Below are positions 19,611 to 28,354 of a stretch of 64,000 bases of DNA, piece after piece (position 1 is the first letter of the stretch; each line of letters begins with the position of its first letter). Source of the DNA: Sandarakinorhabdus glacialis (lineage in GTDB: Bacteria > Pseudomonadota > Alphaproteobacteria > Sphingomonadales > Sphingomonadaceae); contig NZ_BMJM01000003.1 in the NCBI RefSeq assembly GCF_014643455.1, positions 124,001 to 188,000 of the forward strand, in the 5' to 3' direction. Under the pieces are notes generated by a model that did not search any database, was not told the DNA's origin, and worked only from the letters and a program-made list of their open reading frames with translations. Both the position numbers and the translations under genes were made by a program.

Positions 19611-21758
19611 TTAGTCTTCGTCGTCGTCCAGGACGAGTCTTGGGACGCCGCCGCTGGCTTTCAGGCTGGCGCCGCGGCCCGAGAGCGAAGGATTGGTCAT
19701 GAAATAGCGGTGGAGGTTGAACGGCGGCACATGGCCCTTGAGGCGTTTGTAGCTGCCGTCGGCGCGGAGTTCCCAACTTTGCTCGGTGTCCTTGAGATTG
19801 GCGACCATGACCTGGTCGAGGACCTGGGCGTGGACGGTGGGATTCTCGATGGGAACCATGACCTCGACGCGGCGATCGAGGTTGCGCGGCATCCAGTCGG
19901 CACTGCTGATATAGATTTTCGCGGCGGGTGACGGGAGTTCGGCGCCGTTGCCGAAGGCGAAGATGCGGCTGTGCTCGAGGAAGCGGCCGACGACCGAGCG
20001 GACATGGATGTTTTCGGACAGGCCGGCGACACCCGGGCGCAGGCAGCAAATGCCGCGGATGATGAGCTCGATCTGGACGCCGGCGCCGCTGGCTTCGTAC
20101 AGCTTGTCGATGATGCCGGTGTCGACGAGGCTGTTGAGCTTGACCCAGATTTCAGCCGGCAGCCCGGCGCGGGCGTTGGCGATCTCGGTGTCGATGAGGT
20201 CGTAGATCTTGCCGCGCATGGTCAGCGGCGCCATGCCGAGCTTTTCGAGCCGGGTCGGCTGGACATAGCCGGTGATGTAGTTGAGCACCTGCGCCGCGTC
20301 GCGCGCCAGCATCGGGTCGGCGGTGAAAAAGCTGAGATCGGTGTAGATGCGCGCCGTCTGCGGGTGGTAATTACCGGTGCCGAAGTGGACGTAGGTGCGG
20401 ATCTTGTCGCCTTCGCGGCGCACGACCATCGACAGCTTGGCGTGGGTTTTCCATTCGACGAAACCATAGACGACCTGGACGCCGGCGCGCTCGAGAGCCG
20501 AGGCCCAGAAGAGGTTCTGTTCCTCGTCGAAGCGGGCTTTCAGCTCGACAACGGCGGTGACCGATTTGCCGGCTTCGGCCGCGTCGATGAGGGTGCGGAC
20601 GATCGGCGAATTCTTGCCGGCGCGGTAGAGCGTCTGCTTGATGGCGATGACATCGGGGTCGGCGGCGGCCTGCTTGAGGAACGCCAGGACGACTTCGAAG
20701 CTCTCGTAAGGGTGGTGGACGACGAGGTCCTTGGCGCGGATTGCGGCGAAACAGTCGCCGCCGTGCTCGCGGATACGCTCGGGGAAACGCGGGCTGTACG
20801 GCTCGAACTTAAGGTCGGGGCGGTCCTCGTCGACGAGCAGTGCGAGGTCGGCGACGCCGAGGACGCCGGTGACGACGGTGGTGTCGTGCTCGCCGACGTG
20901 AAGGGCGTTCTGGACCAGGGTGTAGAGGCCGGCGGGGGTGGCGGCCTCGATCTTGAGGCGGATGACTTCGCCGCGGCGGCGACGCTTGAGGGCGGTCTGG
21001 TAGAAGCGGACGAGGTCCTCGGCTTCTTCCTCGACTTCGATATCGCTGTCACGGATGACGCGGAAGGCGCCGTCGCCGATGAGGTCGTAGCCGGGGAAAA
21101 GCTGCGAGAAAAACGCCCGGATGGTGTTTTCGAGGCTGATAAAGCGGATGTCCTTGCCCGGCAGCCGGATGAAACGCGGCAGCATCGACGGCAGCATGAG
21201 CAGCGCGCGGAGCAGTTCCTCGTCGGACTGGCGGCGCAGTTCGAGGATGAGCGAGAAGCCCTTGTTGGGGATGAACGGGAATGGGTGGGCGGGGTCGATC
21301 GCCTGCGGGGTGAGGACCGGGAAGATCTGACCGAGGAAATGCTTTTCGAGCCAGGTGCATTCGTCGGTGGTGAGCGCGCTGGCGGGGATGACGTTGAAAT
21401 CGACCGCGGCGAGTTCATGGACGAGGTTGCCCCAGACGCGCTGCTGCATTTCCATCAGGCGGTCGGCATGCAGGACGATGGCGGCGAGTTGCTGTGCCGG
21501 GGTCAGGCCCTCGGGACTGCGGGTCTCTATGCCGGCGCTGACCTGGCCGCGCAGGCCGGCGACGCGGACCATGTAGAATTCATCGAGGTTGTTGCCCGAG
21601 ATCGACAGGAAACGCAGACGCTCGAGGAGGGGATGCGCGCGGTTGCTGGCTTCCTCCAGGACACGGTCGTTGAAGGCGAGCCAGGAAATCTCGCGATTGA
21701 AGTAGCGGTCGGTCTCGGCGATCGGGGCGGGTGCGTGGGTTCGATGAACGGTGGCCAT
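19611..21758 (-). CDS. ppk1: Polyphosphate kinase 1
   Basis: PPK1 reversibly polymerises the gamma-phosphate of ATP into polyphosphate. The 715-residue protein begins near [19 protein letters not shown] and has the N-terminal region [17 protein letters not shown]. The autophosphorylated histidine is His439 in [13 protein letters not shown] (E. coli His435). The second catalytic region follows ([19 protein letters not shown] and the C-terminal [13 protein letters not shown]). ATG 21758 is chosen; an upstream in-frame start would add a Leu/His/Pro-rich stretch unlike the family. It is paired with ppx downstream. Confidence 0.96.
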   Translation of the reverse strand: MATVHRTHAPAPIAETDRYFNREISWLAFNDRVLEEASNRAHPLLERLRFLSISGNNLDEFYMVRVAGLRGQVSAGIETRSPEGLTPAQQLAAIVLHADRLMEMQQRVWGNLVHELAAVDFNVIPASALTTDECTWLEKHFLGQIFPVLTPQAIDPAHPFPFIPNKGFSLILELRRQSDEELLRALLMLPSMLPRFIRLPGKDIRFISLENTIRAFFSQLFPGYDLIGDGAFRVIRDSDIEVEEEAEDLVRFYQTALKRRRRGEVIRLKIEAATPAGLYTLVQNALHVGEHDTTVVTGVLGVADLALLVDEDRPDLKFEPYSPRFPERIREHGGDCFAAIRAKDLVVHHPYESFEVVLAFLKQAAADPDVIAIKQTLYRAGKNSPIVRTLIDAAEAGKSVTAVVELKARFDEEQNLFWASALERAGVQVVYGFVEWKTHAKLSMVVRREGDKIRTYVHFGTGNYHPQTARIYTDLSFFTADPMLARDAAQVLNYITGYVQPTRLEKLGMAPLTMRGKIYDLIDTEIANARAGLPAEIWVKLNSLVDTGIIDKLYEASGAGVQIELIIRGICCLRPGVAGLSENIHVRSVVGRFLEHSRIFAFGNGAELPSPAAKIYISSADWMPRNLDRRVEVMVPIENPTVHAQVLDQVMVANLKDTEQSWELRADGSYKRLKGHVPPFNLHRYFMTNPSLSGRGASLKASGGVPRLVLDDDED

Positions 21759-21814
21759 GCGGCACCTTAGCGGATGCAGTGTTGCAGGTCGATGAAGGGG
21801 CAGGTGAAGCAAGA

Positions 21815-21854
21815 AACCCTCCCCCGACCCCTCCCTGGAAGCAGGGAGGGGGGA
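21815..21854. repeat. Hairpin repeat, family IV, copy 1
   Basis: A stem-loop around CCTCCCT-GGAAGC-AGGGAGG with flanks AAACC and GGGGAAG. A closely similar element occurs at 28304-28347. It sits 9 bp beyond the hdaA stop, between hdaA and ppk1. Confidence 0.75.
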
Positions 21855-21862
21855 AGTGAAGG

Positions 21863-22468
21863 CTAGAGGGCGAGGCGGAGCTGGCCTTCGAGGAGCTCGC
21901 GCGCGAGGGGGACGGTGATGTCGCGGCGTTCGGCGAGGGAGAGGGCATCGAGCGCGGCGACGACTTCGGCGGTTTCGGCGAAGCTGCGTTCGATGCGCAT
22001 GACGAGGTAGACAATGACTTCGTGGCCGACGCGGAGGCCCAGGTCGGCGAAGCGTTTTTCGAGGACGGCGGCAACAAGCGCGTCGTCGGGGTCCTCGAGG
22101 CGGACGAGGGGCGTGGCGGCAAGGCGGGAGGCGAGATCGGGGAGGCTGTGCGCCCAGAATTTGGGCAGGCGGCGGGCGGTGAACAGCAGCGGCGCGGCGG
22201 CGGTGGCGGCGTTCCAGGCGTGGAAGAGCGGCTCGGCGTCGGTGGCGGTATCGGCGTCGTCCAAGACACGGCCGGCGAACAGCCCGGCGAGGTGGGATTT
22301 GCCCGAGCCGGCGGGGCCGACGAGGACGGTGCGCGGGGTTGGCCAGGTTTCAGGGGCGGCGAGCCAGGCGGCGGCGACGCGGTTGGCATCGGACAGGACG
22401 AAGTCGCCGACGCCGAGCCGCGGCGCATAGGCGAGCGGCAGCGGCGCCTGGTCGACGGCGTCGTTCAT
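21863..22468 (-). CDS. hdaA: DnaA-related replication inactivator-like ATPase (HdaA type)
   Basis: A 201-residue protein related to the AAA+ domain of DnaA without the DNA-binding domain, like Hda/HdaA. It has a Walker A loop [13 protein letters not shown] (about 48-60) and blocks resembling DnaA sensor regions ([41 protein letters not shown]). In Caulobacter HdaA with the clamp stimulates ATP hydrolysis by DnaA to stop re-initiation. Its ATG overlaps the perM stop (ATGA), so the two are translationally coupled; the perM-hdaA pairing is frequent in alphaproteobacteria. Confidence 0.85.
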   Translation of the reverse strand: MNDAVDQAPLPLAYAPRLGVGDFVLSDANRVAAAWLAAPETWPTPRTVLVGPAGSGKSHLAGLFAGRVLDDADTATDAEPLFHAWNAATAAAPLLFTARRLPKFWAHSLPDLASRLAATPLVRLEDPDDALVAAVLEKRFADLGLRVGHEVIVYLVMRIERSFAETAEVVAALDALSLAERRDITVPLARELLEGQLRLAL

Positions 22469-23643
22469 AAACGGGGATCGGGTCCGTAGAAGTGGCTGGC
22501 GCGGTAATGGGCGAGCGCGTGGCGGACGATGACCCCGAGGACCGCAGCGACGGGCACGGCGAAGAAGACGCCGACGATGCCGGCGACGGTGCCGCCGGCA
22601 AAGACCGCGAACAGCACCCAGACCGGGTGAAGCCCGATGCGGTTGCCGATGAGGTTCGGGGTGAGGATCGAGCTTTCGAGCATCTGGCCGACGAAGAAGA
22701 TAACCAGCAGCATGCCGAGGTTGACCCAGTCGAAGCCCCATTGGCCGAGACCGACGAGCAGGCTGAGGCCGACGGCGAAGATGACGCCGAGGAAGGGCAC
22801 GAAGCCGAGGATGCCGGCGAGAAGCCCGAGAATGATGGCGTAGTTGAGGCCCAGGATGCTCCAGCCGACGGCGTAGAAGAGGGCGAGGGCGATGCAGACG
22901 AGCGATTGCCCACGAATGAAGCCCGACAGCGCAATGTCGGATTCGGCGGTGAGTTGCTTGATGGCGGGCAGTTGCGGGCGCGGCCACCAGCTTTCAATGC
23001 GCGCCAGGATGATCGGCCAGTCTCGCAGCAGGTAAAAGGCGACGATGGGCGTGATGACGACGAACGAGATGAGGTTGACCAGCGCCAGGCTGCCGGCGAC
23101 GATGGTGCCGATCGAACCGGTCAACCACTCGATGGCGCGGTTGCCGAGGTTGGCGACGATCTCGCGGCTGTTCGAGAGAAGGTTGGTATTGCGCAACAGG
23201 CGTTCGGCGACGGGTATCGTGTCGTCGATGAGCTTTGGCAGCGAGACGATAAGCTGAGTAACTTGAGCTTGCACGATCGGCGCGCTGGCGAGCAGCAGCC
23301 CGACGATGGCGACGAAGAAGATGACGAGGACGGTGACCGACGCGAGCCAGCGCGGCCAGCCGCGTTGCTCGAGCTTTTGCGCCGGGGGATCGAGCAGATA
23401 GGCGACGACGAAGCCGGCGACGAACGGGCCGATGACCGAACGCGAGGCCCAGAACAGCGTGATGAAGCCGGCGATCAGCAGCAGCCAGGCCCAGTGGATG
23501 CGCGGCAGGCTGAGACGGTCGGCGAGGCTGAGGCCGGTCGCCGGGGGCTCGGGCGGGATGTAACCGGGTGCGGATAAGGGGGGCGGGGATGGCGGAACCA
23601 CCACGGGGTCGATCAGCGCCGGCTGCGGAGGTTTCGCGGTCAT
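22465..23643 (-). CDS. AI-2E family (PerM-like) membrane transporter
   Basis: A 392-residue polytopic protein with a Pro-rich cytosolic start and about eight membrane segments. Family blocks include FVAGFVVAYLLDPPAQKLEQRGWPR near the first helices, the amphipathic middle region and the C-terminal LGFVPFLGVIFAVGLSLLVG ... FVGQMLESSILTPNLIGNRIGLHP. Substrate is unknown; members have been linked to AI-2 export or Na+/H+ exchange. It overlaps the DUF2066 gene and hdaA by 4 bp on each side. Confidence 0.9.
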   Translation of the reverse strand: MTAKPPQPALIDPVVVPPSPPPLSAPGYIPPEPPATGLSLADRLSLPRIHWAWLLLIAGFITLFWASRSVIGPFVAGFVVAYLLDPPAQKLEQRGWPRWLASVTVLVIFFVAIVGLLLASAPIVQAQVTQLIVSLPKLIDDTIPVAERLLRNTNLLSNSREIVANLGNRAIEWLTGSIGTIVAGSLALVNLISFVVITPIVAFYLLRDWPIILARIESWWPRPQLPAIKQLTAESDIALSGFIRGQSLVCIALALFYAVGWSILGLNYAIILGLLAGILGFVPFLGVIFAVGLSLLVGLGQWGFDWVNLGMLLVIFFVGQMLESSILTPNLIGNRIGLHPVWVLFAVFAGGTVAGIVGVFFAVPVAAVLGVIVRHALAHYRASHFYGPDPRL

Positions 23644-25007
23644 GCGTTCGGCCTTGGCAGAAGATCGGTGGGGCCGGCAGCGGGCGGCGTGGTGGCGGGC
23701 GCTGCCGGGAGCGTGCGCGCCCCCGGGCGTGTAACGCCTGACGTCGCGGGCGGTGCCGAGGGGTCGGCGGCGGTAGGCGCGGCGCCGGGCGCGGCAACGA
23801 CGGGCGCGGCGATGACTGGCGGCGGGATCGGGGCTTCGCCTTCGCGGCGGCGGCGGAGGACGGTCTCGCCGTTTTCGGCAGCGAGACGGAGGCCGCGACC
23901 ATCGAGACTGTAGAGCAGCAGGTCGCGGCTGCCGGCATAATTCATGATCAGCCGCGAGGTGCCGCCCAGCGACAGGCTGGTGATGGTGACGCCGGCGACG
24001 CCCGGCGTGCCGCGCAGCGCCGATTCGAGCGCCGAGGCGGTGGCGGCGTCGGGCGTTGCCATAGCGACTTCGAGGCTGGAAATTTCCGCATCGAGATCGA
24101 CGCCGTTACCGCCGGTGAGCGGCGTGCCAATGGCTGCCCCGAGAGCGATGATCGGCGCCATTTCGGCGGTCAGGTCGGGATTGCTGCGCAGCCGGCCATC
24201 CTGCAGCGCGGCCGAATAGATCTCGTCGATGCGGCGGACGGCGGTGTCGAGCATGACAGTGAGCCCGGCCTCGTCGGCGCTGGCGAGGGAGAAGCGGCCG
24301 AGTTCGGTGCCGTCGGGACCGTGGCGCGCGATGAACAGGCCGGTGACAGGCCCGCCCGGCCAGACGCGCGTGAGGCGCGATTCGGCCACCAGCACGTCGA
24401 CGGCATCGAAGCGGTTGAGGACGTTGCGCCAGCTCGGGCGATCGGGGCGGCGCGCCTGCCAGCCGGTAAGCAGGACATTGTCGCCGGGCGAGCCCGAGGC
24501 GATGATATAGTCGATGGGGGTGACGTTTTCGCGAAAACGCAGCCAGGCGGCGCGCCACGGCGTCCGGTATTGGTAAAGCGAGCGCAGGCCGCCGTCGGAA
24601 TTGAGCGGCAGCAGCAACATCGGCGGCGATTGCAGGGTGATGCCGGTGCCGCCGAGGAATTCCCGCGAGCGGGCGCGATCGAAGACGACGCCGAGGCGGG
24701 CGATGTAGCGGGTCATCGAGAAGCGTTCGCCCTGGCTTTCGATACCCGAGACGATCGAATCAAGCTGGCTGTCGTTGAGCTTGGGCGCGGCGCTGACGGG
24801 ACCGCCGGTGAGGCGCGACCAGAGCATCGTCCATCCCTTGCGCTGGGCGATGCGGAAGGCGGCGCTGCGGGCGGCCTCGGGGGTGGGCGCGGCGACATCG
24901 ACGTCGATGCCATCGACGGCATAGCCGCTGCCGCCGCTTTGCTGGGCGGCGGCGGGGACTGCCGCGATGAGCAGGACGGCGAGGATGAGACGGAGAATGG
25001 CGACCAC
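23640..25007 (-). CDS. DUF2066 domain-containing exported protein
   Basis: A 455-residue protein with a signal peptide (ILRLILAVLLIAAVPAAAQ). DUF2066 blocks are visible in the first half: AARSAAFRIAQRKGWTMLWSRLTGG and RYIARLGVVFDRARSREFL. The C-terminal 80 residues are Ala/Pro-rich and probably disordered. The function is unknown. The gene leads the DUF2066-perM-hdaA operon. The start is a GTG at 25007. It diverges from purM across a 71-bp gap that must hold both promoters. Confidence 0.85.
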   Translation of the reverse strand: MVAILRLILAVLLIAAVPAAAQQSGGSGYAVDGIDVDVAAPTPEAARSAAFRIAQRKGWTMLWSRLTGGPVSAAPKLNDSQLDSIVSGIESQGERFSMTRYIARLGVVFDRARSREFLGGTGITLQSPPMLLLPLNSDGGLRSLYQYRTPWRAAWLRFRENVTPIDYIIASGSPGDNVLLTGWQARRPDRPSWRNVLNRFDAVDVLVAESRLTRVWPGGPVTGLFIARHGPDGTELGRFSLASADEAGLTVMLDTAVRRIDEIYSAALQDGRLRSNPDLTAEMAPIIALGAAIGTPLTGGNGVDLDAEISSLEVAMATPDAATASALESALRGTPGVAGVTITSLSLGGTSRLIMNYAGSRDLLLYSLDGRGLRLAAENGETVLRRRREGEAPIPPPVIAAPVVAAPGAAPTAADPSAPPATSGVTRPGARTLPAAPATTPPAAGPTDLLPRPNA

Positions 25008-25078
25008 GCGCCCGTTCTAGCTGGGCGGCGGCGAATGCCAAGCTTTGCCTTGCGCGCCGGGCAGGTTAAGGACGGCGC

Positions 25079-26167
25079 ATGTCGAACCACAAGCCGCTTA
25101 CCTATGCCGACTCCGGCGTTTCCATTGCGGCGGGCAACGCGCTGGTCAGGATGATCGCACCCTTGGCGCGGGCGACGGCGCGGCCGGGTGCCGATGCCGA
25201 GCTGGGTGGTTTCGGGGGGTTCTTCGACCCGCGTGCGGCGGGGTACAAGGACCCGTTGCTGGTCGCGGCGAACGACGGTGTCGGCACCAAGGTCAAGCTG
25301 GCCATCGAGACCGGCCGGCACGACACGGTGGGCATCGACCTGGTGGCGATGTGCGTCAACGACCTGATCGTGCAGGGCGCCGAGCCACTGTTTTTCCTCG
25401 ATTATTTTGCGAGTGGCAAGCTGGACCTGGAAACGGCGGCAGCAGTGGTCGCAGGGATTGCCGAAGGCTGCCGGATTGCCGGATGTGCGCTGATCGGCGG
25501 CGAGACGGCGGAAATGCCGGGGATGTATGCGCCGGGCGATTACGACCTGGCGGGGTTTTCGGTGGGCGCCGTCGAGCGCGGCGAGCAATTGACCGGCGAC
25601 GGGGTGGCCCCGGGCGACGTGCTGGTCGGCGTGGCATCGTCGGGGGCGCATTCAAACGGATTTTCGCTGATCCGGCGGATTGTCGATTTGCGCGGGCATG
25701 ACCTTATGACCGAGGCGAGTTTTGCGCCGGGGACGACGCTTGGCGAGGCGTTGCTGGTGCCGACACGGATTTATGTGAAGTCGCTGCTGCCGATCGTGCG
25801 GGCGGGCAAGATCAAGGCGATGGCGCACATCACCGGCGGCGGGTTCCTGGAGAACATCCCGCGGGTGCTACCCAAGGGGGCGCGCGCGATCGTCGAGGCC
25901 CCTGCCCTGCCGGCGCTGTTCGACTGGTTGCGCAGCGAGGGCGCGATCGCGCCGGGCGAGATGGCACGGACGTTCAATTGCGGGACCGGGATGGTGGTCG
26001 TGGTGGCGGCAGGCGATGCCGATGCGGTGGTGGCGGCTTTGGGCGCTGCGGGCGAGGTTGCGGCGGTGATCGGGCGGATCGAGGCGGGCGTGAAGGGGTG
26101 CGATGTGTCGGGAGCTGCTGGATTGTGGGGGTCCGAGGCGGCGTGGACGGCTAGTCATGATGGGTGA
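25079..26167 (+). CDS. purM: Phosphoribosylformylglycinamidine cyclo-ligase (AIR synthetase)
   Basis: PurM closes the imidazole ring of 5-aminoimidazole ribotide in purine synthesis. The 362 residues show the ATP/substrate-binding [26 protein letters not shown] block, [30 protein letters not shown] and the C-terminal [16 protein letters not shown]. An AAGGA precedes the ATG. purN follows 87 bp downstream, the usual bacterial pairing. Confidence 0.96.
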   Translation: MSNHKPLTYADSGVSIAAGNALVRMIAPLARATARPGADAELGGFGGFFDPRAAGYKDPLLVAANDGVGTKVKLAIETGRHDTVGIDLVAMCVNDLIVQGAEPLFFLDYFASGKLDLETAAAVVAGIAEGCRIAGCALIGGETAEMPGMYAPGDYDLAGFSVGAVERGEQLTGDGVAPGDVLVGVASSGAHSNGFSLIRRIVDLRGHDLMTEASFAPGTTLGEALLVPTRIYVKSLLPIVRAGKIKAMAHITGGGFLENIPRVLPKGARAIVEAPALPALFDWLRSEGAIAPGEMARTFNCGTGMVVVVAAGDADAVVAALGAAGEVAAVIGRIEAGVKGCDVSGAAGLWGSEAAWTASHDG

Positions 26168-26195
26168 GGGTTTGGCTTATTCTGTAGGCGCGGGC

Positions 26196-26252
26196 TCACC
26201 CTCACCCGGCGCGCTGGCGCGCGTCTCGCCTCTCCCGCAGGCGGGAGAGGGG
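26196..26252. repeat. Palindromic repeat between purM and purN, supplies the purN ribosome site
   Basis: A family III element with arms CTCTCCCGC (26230-26238) and GCGGGAGAG (26241-26249) separated by AG, preceded by GGCGCGCTGGCGCGC. The GGGAG at 26243-26247, inside the right arm, is the only Shine-Dalgarno-like sequence at a workable distance (7 nt) from the purN GTG. Confidence 0.7.
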
Positions 26253-26254
26253 CA

Positions 26255-27199
26255 GTGGTAGGCTCGCGCCGCAGGGTTGGAGTGCTGATTTCGGGGCGCG
26301 GGTCGAACATGGCGGCGCTGCTTTATGCTTCGCAGGCACCCGATTGCCCTTACGAGATCGTATTGGTGGCGTCGAACGTGCCCGATGCGCCTGGGTTGGT
26401 ATTGGCGGCGGCGGAGGGCGTGCCGGTTTTTGCGCGGGCGCATACGGGGATGAAGCGCGCCGAATTCGATGCCGTGATCGACGCGGAGCTCGAGCGGCGC
26501 GGGGCGGAGTTCGTCGCGCTGGCGGGGTATATGCGGCTTTTGTCGGATGGCTTCGTGGCGAAATGGGCGGGACGGTGCCTAAATATTCATCCGTCGTTGT
26601 TGCCGGCACACAAGGGCCTCGATGTGCATGAGGCGGTGCTGGCGGCGGGCGAGACGGTGACCGGGTGCACGGTGCATCTGGTGACGCCGGCGCTGGATGA
26701 CGGGCCGATTTTGGGACAGGTTCGCGTGGCGGTGTTGCCGGGTGATACGGCGGAAACGCTTGCCGACCGGGTACACTATGCCGAGCATCAGCTTTATCCG
26801 CGCGTGCTGGCGGACCTGGTGTCGGCGGCGGACAGCACGGCGGCGTGGCTCGAGCGGGTGCGGTCGCTGGCGCTGGCGTTGCCCGAGGCGGAGGAGAAGC
26901 TTTCGCACGGGTCGCCGGGGTTCTTCGTGCGCGGCGGCAAGTTCTTTGCCTATTTCTCGCGCGATCATCACGGCGACGGGATTACCGCGCTGCTGGTCAA
27001 GGCGAGCGGCGTCGAGGAACAGGCGATGCTCATCGACCAGGACCCGGACCTGTATTTCCGGCCGGCGTATTTCGGGCCTTCGGGGTGGATCGGGATTCGG
27101 CTGGATCTCGGCGATATCGATTGGAGGCATGTCGAGGACTGGCTGACGCGGTCTTGGCGTGATTCGGCGCCGAAGCGGTTGGCTAGTCTGCCGTTTTAG
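26255..27199 (+). CDS. purN: Phosphoribosylglycinamide formyltransferase fused to a MmcQ/YjbR-like domain
   Basis: Residues about 5-195 are PurN, which formylates glycinamide ribonucleotide using 10-formyl-THF. The GAR-binding loop is ISGRGSNM and the catalytic residues are Asn110, His112 (LNIHPSLLPAHKG) and Asp148 (TPALDDGPILGQ). Residues about 197-314 form a second domain of MmcQ/YjbR type (LALALPEAEEKLSHGSPGF, FFAYFSRDHHGDG, PAYFGPSGWIGIRLD, WLTRSWRDSAPKRL). Standalone PurN is about 190-220 residues, so this 314-residue protein is a fusion; there is no stop or shift between the parts. The start is a GTG; another GTG at 26282 lacks a good ribosome site. The second domain's job is unknown. 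Confidence 0.9.
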   Translation: MVGSRRRVGVLISGRGSNMAALLYASQAPDCPYEIVLVASNVPDAPGLVLAAAEGVPVFARAHTGMKRAEFDAVIDAELERRGAEFVALAGYMRLLSDGFVAKWAGRCLNIHPSLLPAHKGLDVHEAVLAAGETVTGCTVHLVTPALDDGPILGQVRVAVLPGDTAETLADRVHYAEHQLYPRVLADLVSAADSTAAWLERVRSLALALPEAEEKLSHGSPGFFVRGGKFFAYFSRDHHGDGITALLVKASGVEEQAMLIDQDPDLYFRPAYFGPSGWIGIRLDLGDIDWRHVEDWLTRSWRDSAPKRLASLPF

Positions 27200-27210
27200 G
27201 AGGGGCTTTA

Positions 27211-27286
27211 CCCTGGGGGCCCCTCACCCTCCCACCGCGAAGAGCGGCAGGCCGCTCCCTCTTCCCAGATGGGAGAGGGGTAGGAG
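27211..27286. repeat. Palindromic repeat between convergent purN and ndk
   Basis: Family III: GGGGCCCC core, GAGCGGCAGGCCGCTC palindrome, and CTCTTCCCAGATGGGAGAG hairpin. It occupies nearly the whole gap between the two stop codons. Confidence 0.65.
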
Positions 27287-27293
27287 TTGCGAT

Positions 27294-27716
27294 TTAGCCG
27301 GTGATTTCGGTCTGGGCGAAGAAATAGCTGATCTCGATTGCGGCGTTCTCTTCGGAATCCGAACCGTGGACCGAATTGGCTTCGATCGATTCGGCGTGGG
27401 TCTTGCGGATGGTGCCTTCGTCGGCGTTGGCAGGGTTGGTGGCGCCCATGATGTCGCGATAGGTCGGGACGGCGTTTTCGCCTTCGAGGACCTGGACGAC
27501 GACGGGGCCGGAAATCATGAAATCGACGAGTTCGCCGAAGAAGCCGCGTTCGCGGTGGACGGCGTAGAAGCCTTCGGCCTGGGCGCGGGTGAGGTGGAGG
27601 CGCTTTTGGGCGATGATGCGCAGGCCGGTGCCCTCGATCATGGCGTTGATGGCGCCGGTCAGGTTGCGGCGGGTGGCGTCGGGCTTGAGAATCGAGAAGG
27701 TGCGCGTGGCGGCCAT
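27294..27716 (-). CDS. ndk: Nucleoside diphosphate kinase
   Basis: Ndk transfers the gamma-phosphate of ATP to NDPs through a phosphohistidine. The 140-residue protein is standard length and has [15 protein letters not shown] at the start and the active-site His117 in [13 protein letters not shown]. It is the last gene of a minus-strand group with holC and pepA, separated from holC by 95 bp. Confidence 0.97.
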   Translation of the reverse strand: MAATRTFSILKPDATRRNLTGAINAMIEGTGLRIIAQKRLHLTRAQAEGFYAVHRERGFFGELVDFMISGPVVVQVLEGENAVPTYRDIMGATNPANADEGTIRKTHAESIEANSVHGSDSEENAAIEISYFFAQTEITG

Positions 27717-27811
27717 GGGACGTCCGTTTCTGATTTTGGGGGTGTCTGGATGGCGCGGCGTTTAGCGGGGGCAGGTTAGGAAGGCAAGAACCCCTCAGGG
27801 GGAGATGGGTT

Positions 27812-28267
27812 TCAGCCGGCTTTTTCGAAGCGGCCGTCTTCGGATTCGCGCCAATAGGCGGGGCGGGCGGTTTCGAGGCGGGAGACGATGCGCCAGCGGG
27901 CGCGGGCGGTTTCGAGGCCGTCGGCGTCGAAGAGGAAGAGGATGCGGGCGAGGCCGGTTAGGTCGTCCGGAAGGTCGTCGCCGATCTGGGCGAGGCAGTC
28001 GGCGGCGTTGGCGGCCGGAGTCGCTGTCGTGGTCAGCAGGACCGGTTGGGTGGGGGCGCGGTCAGGGCCGACTTCGGTGTCGATGCCGTGGGGGATGAAG
28101 CTGTCGGGGGCTTGCGTCCAGAGGGCGGTGTCGAGTTTGGCGAGAAGGGCGGGGTCTGGGGTGCGGACGAGGATGCGATGGCCGGCGGCGAGGGCCTTGG
28201 TGACGAGGGGTGGCAGCACCGCTTCGGCGCGGCGCTGGGCGAGCTGGTAGAAGCCGATGTCGATCAT
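27812..28267 (-). CDS. holC: DNA polymerase III chi subunit
   Basis: HolC links the clamp loader to single-strand binding protein at the fork. The 151 residues match the family: IGFYQLAQRRAEAVLPPLVTKAL, GHRILVRTPD, LWTQAPDSFIPHG, and a C-terminal ARARWRIVSR. It lies 87 bp after pepA on the same strand, a pairing seen in many proteobacteria. Confidence 0.92.
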   Translation of the reverse strand: MIDIGFYQLAQRRAEAVLPPLVTKALAAGHRILVRTPDPALLAKLDTALWTQAPDSFIPHGIDTEVGPDRAPTQPVLLTTTATPAANAADCLAQIGDDLPDDLTGLARILFLFDADGLETARARWRIVSRLETARPAYWRESEDGRFEKAG

Positions 28268-28303
28268 TTTTTCCGGTGTGTGGCGGCGAGAAACAGAAAG
28301 GAA

Positions 28304-28347
28304 GAAACCCGCCCCCGACCCCTCCCTAGAAGTAGGGAGGGGGGAAG
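28304..28347. repeat. Hairpin repeat, family IV, copy 2
   Basis: Stem CCTCCCTA-GAAG-TAGGGAGG with the same flanks as the copy at 21815-21854. It lies between pepA and holC and would form a hairpin in a joint transcript. Confidence 0.75.
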
Positions 28348-28354
28348 GAAGACT

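Noticed and set aside
19971-21770. A 599-codon open frame opposite ppk1
   Set aside because: It is an antisense shadow of ppk1 caused by high GC; the ppk1 frame has all catalytic motifs.
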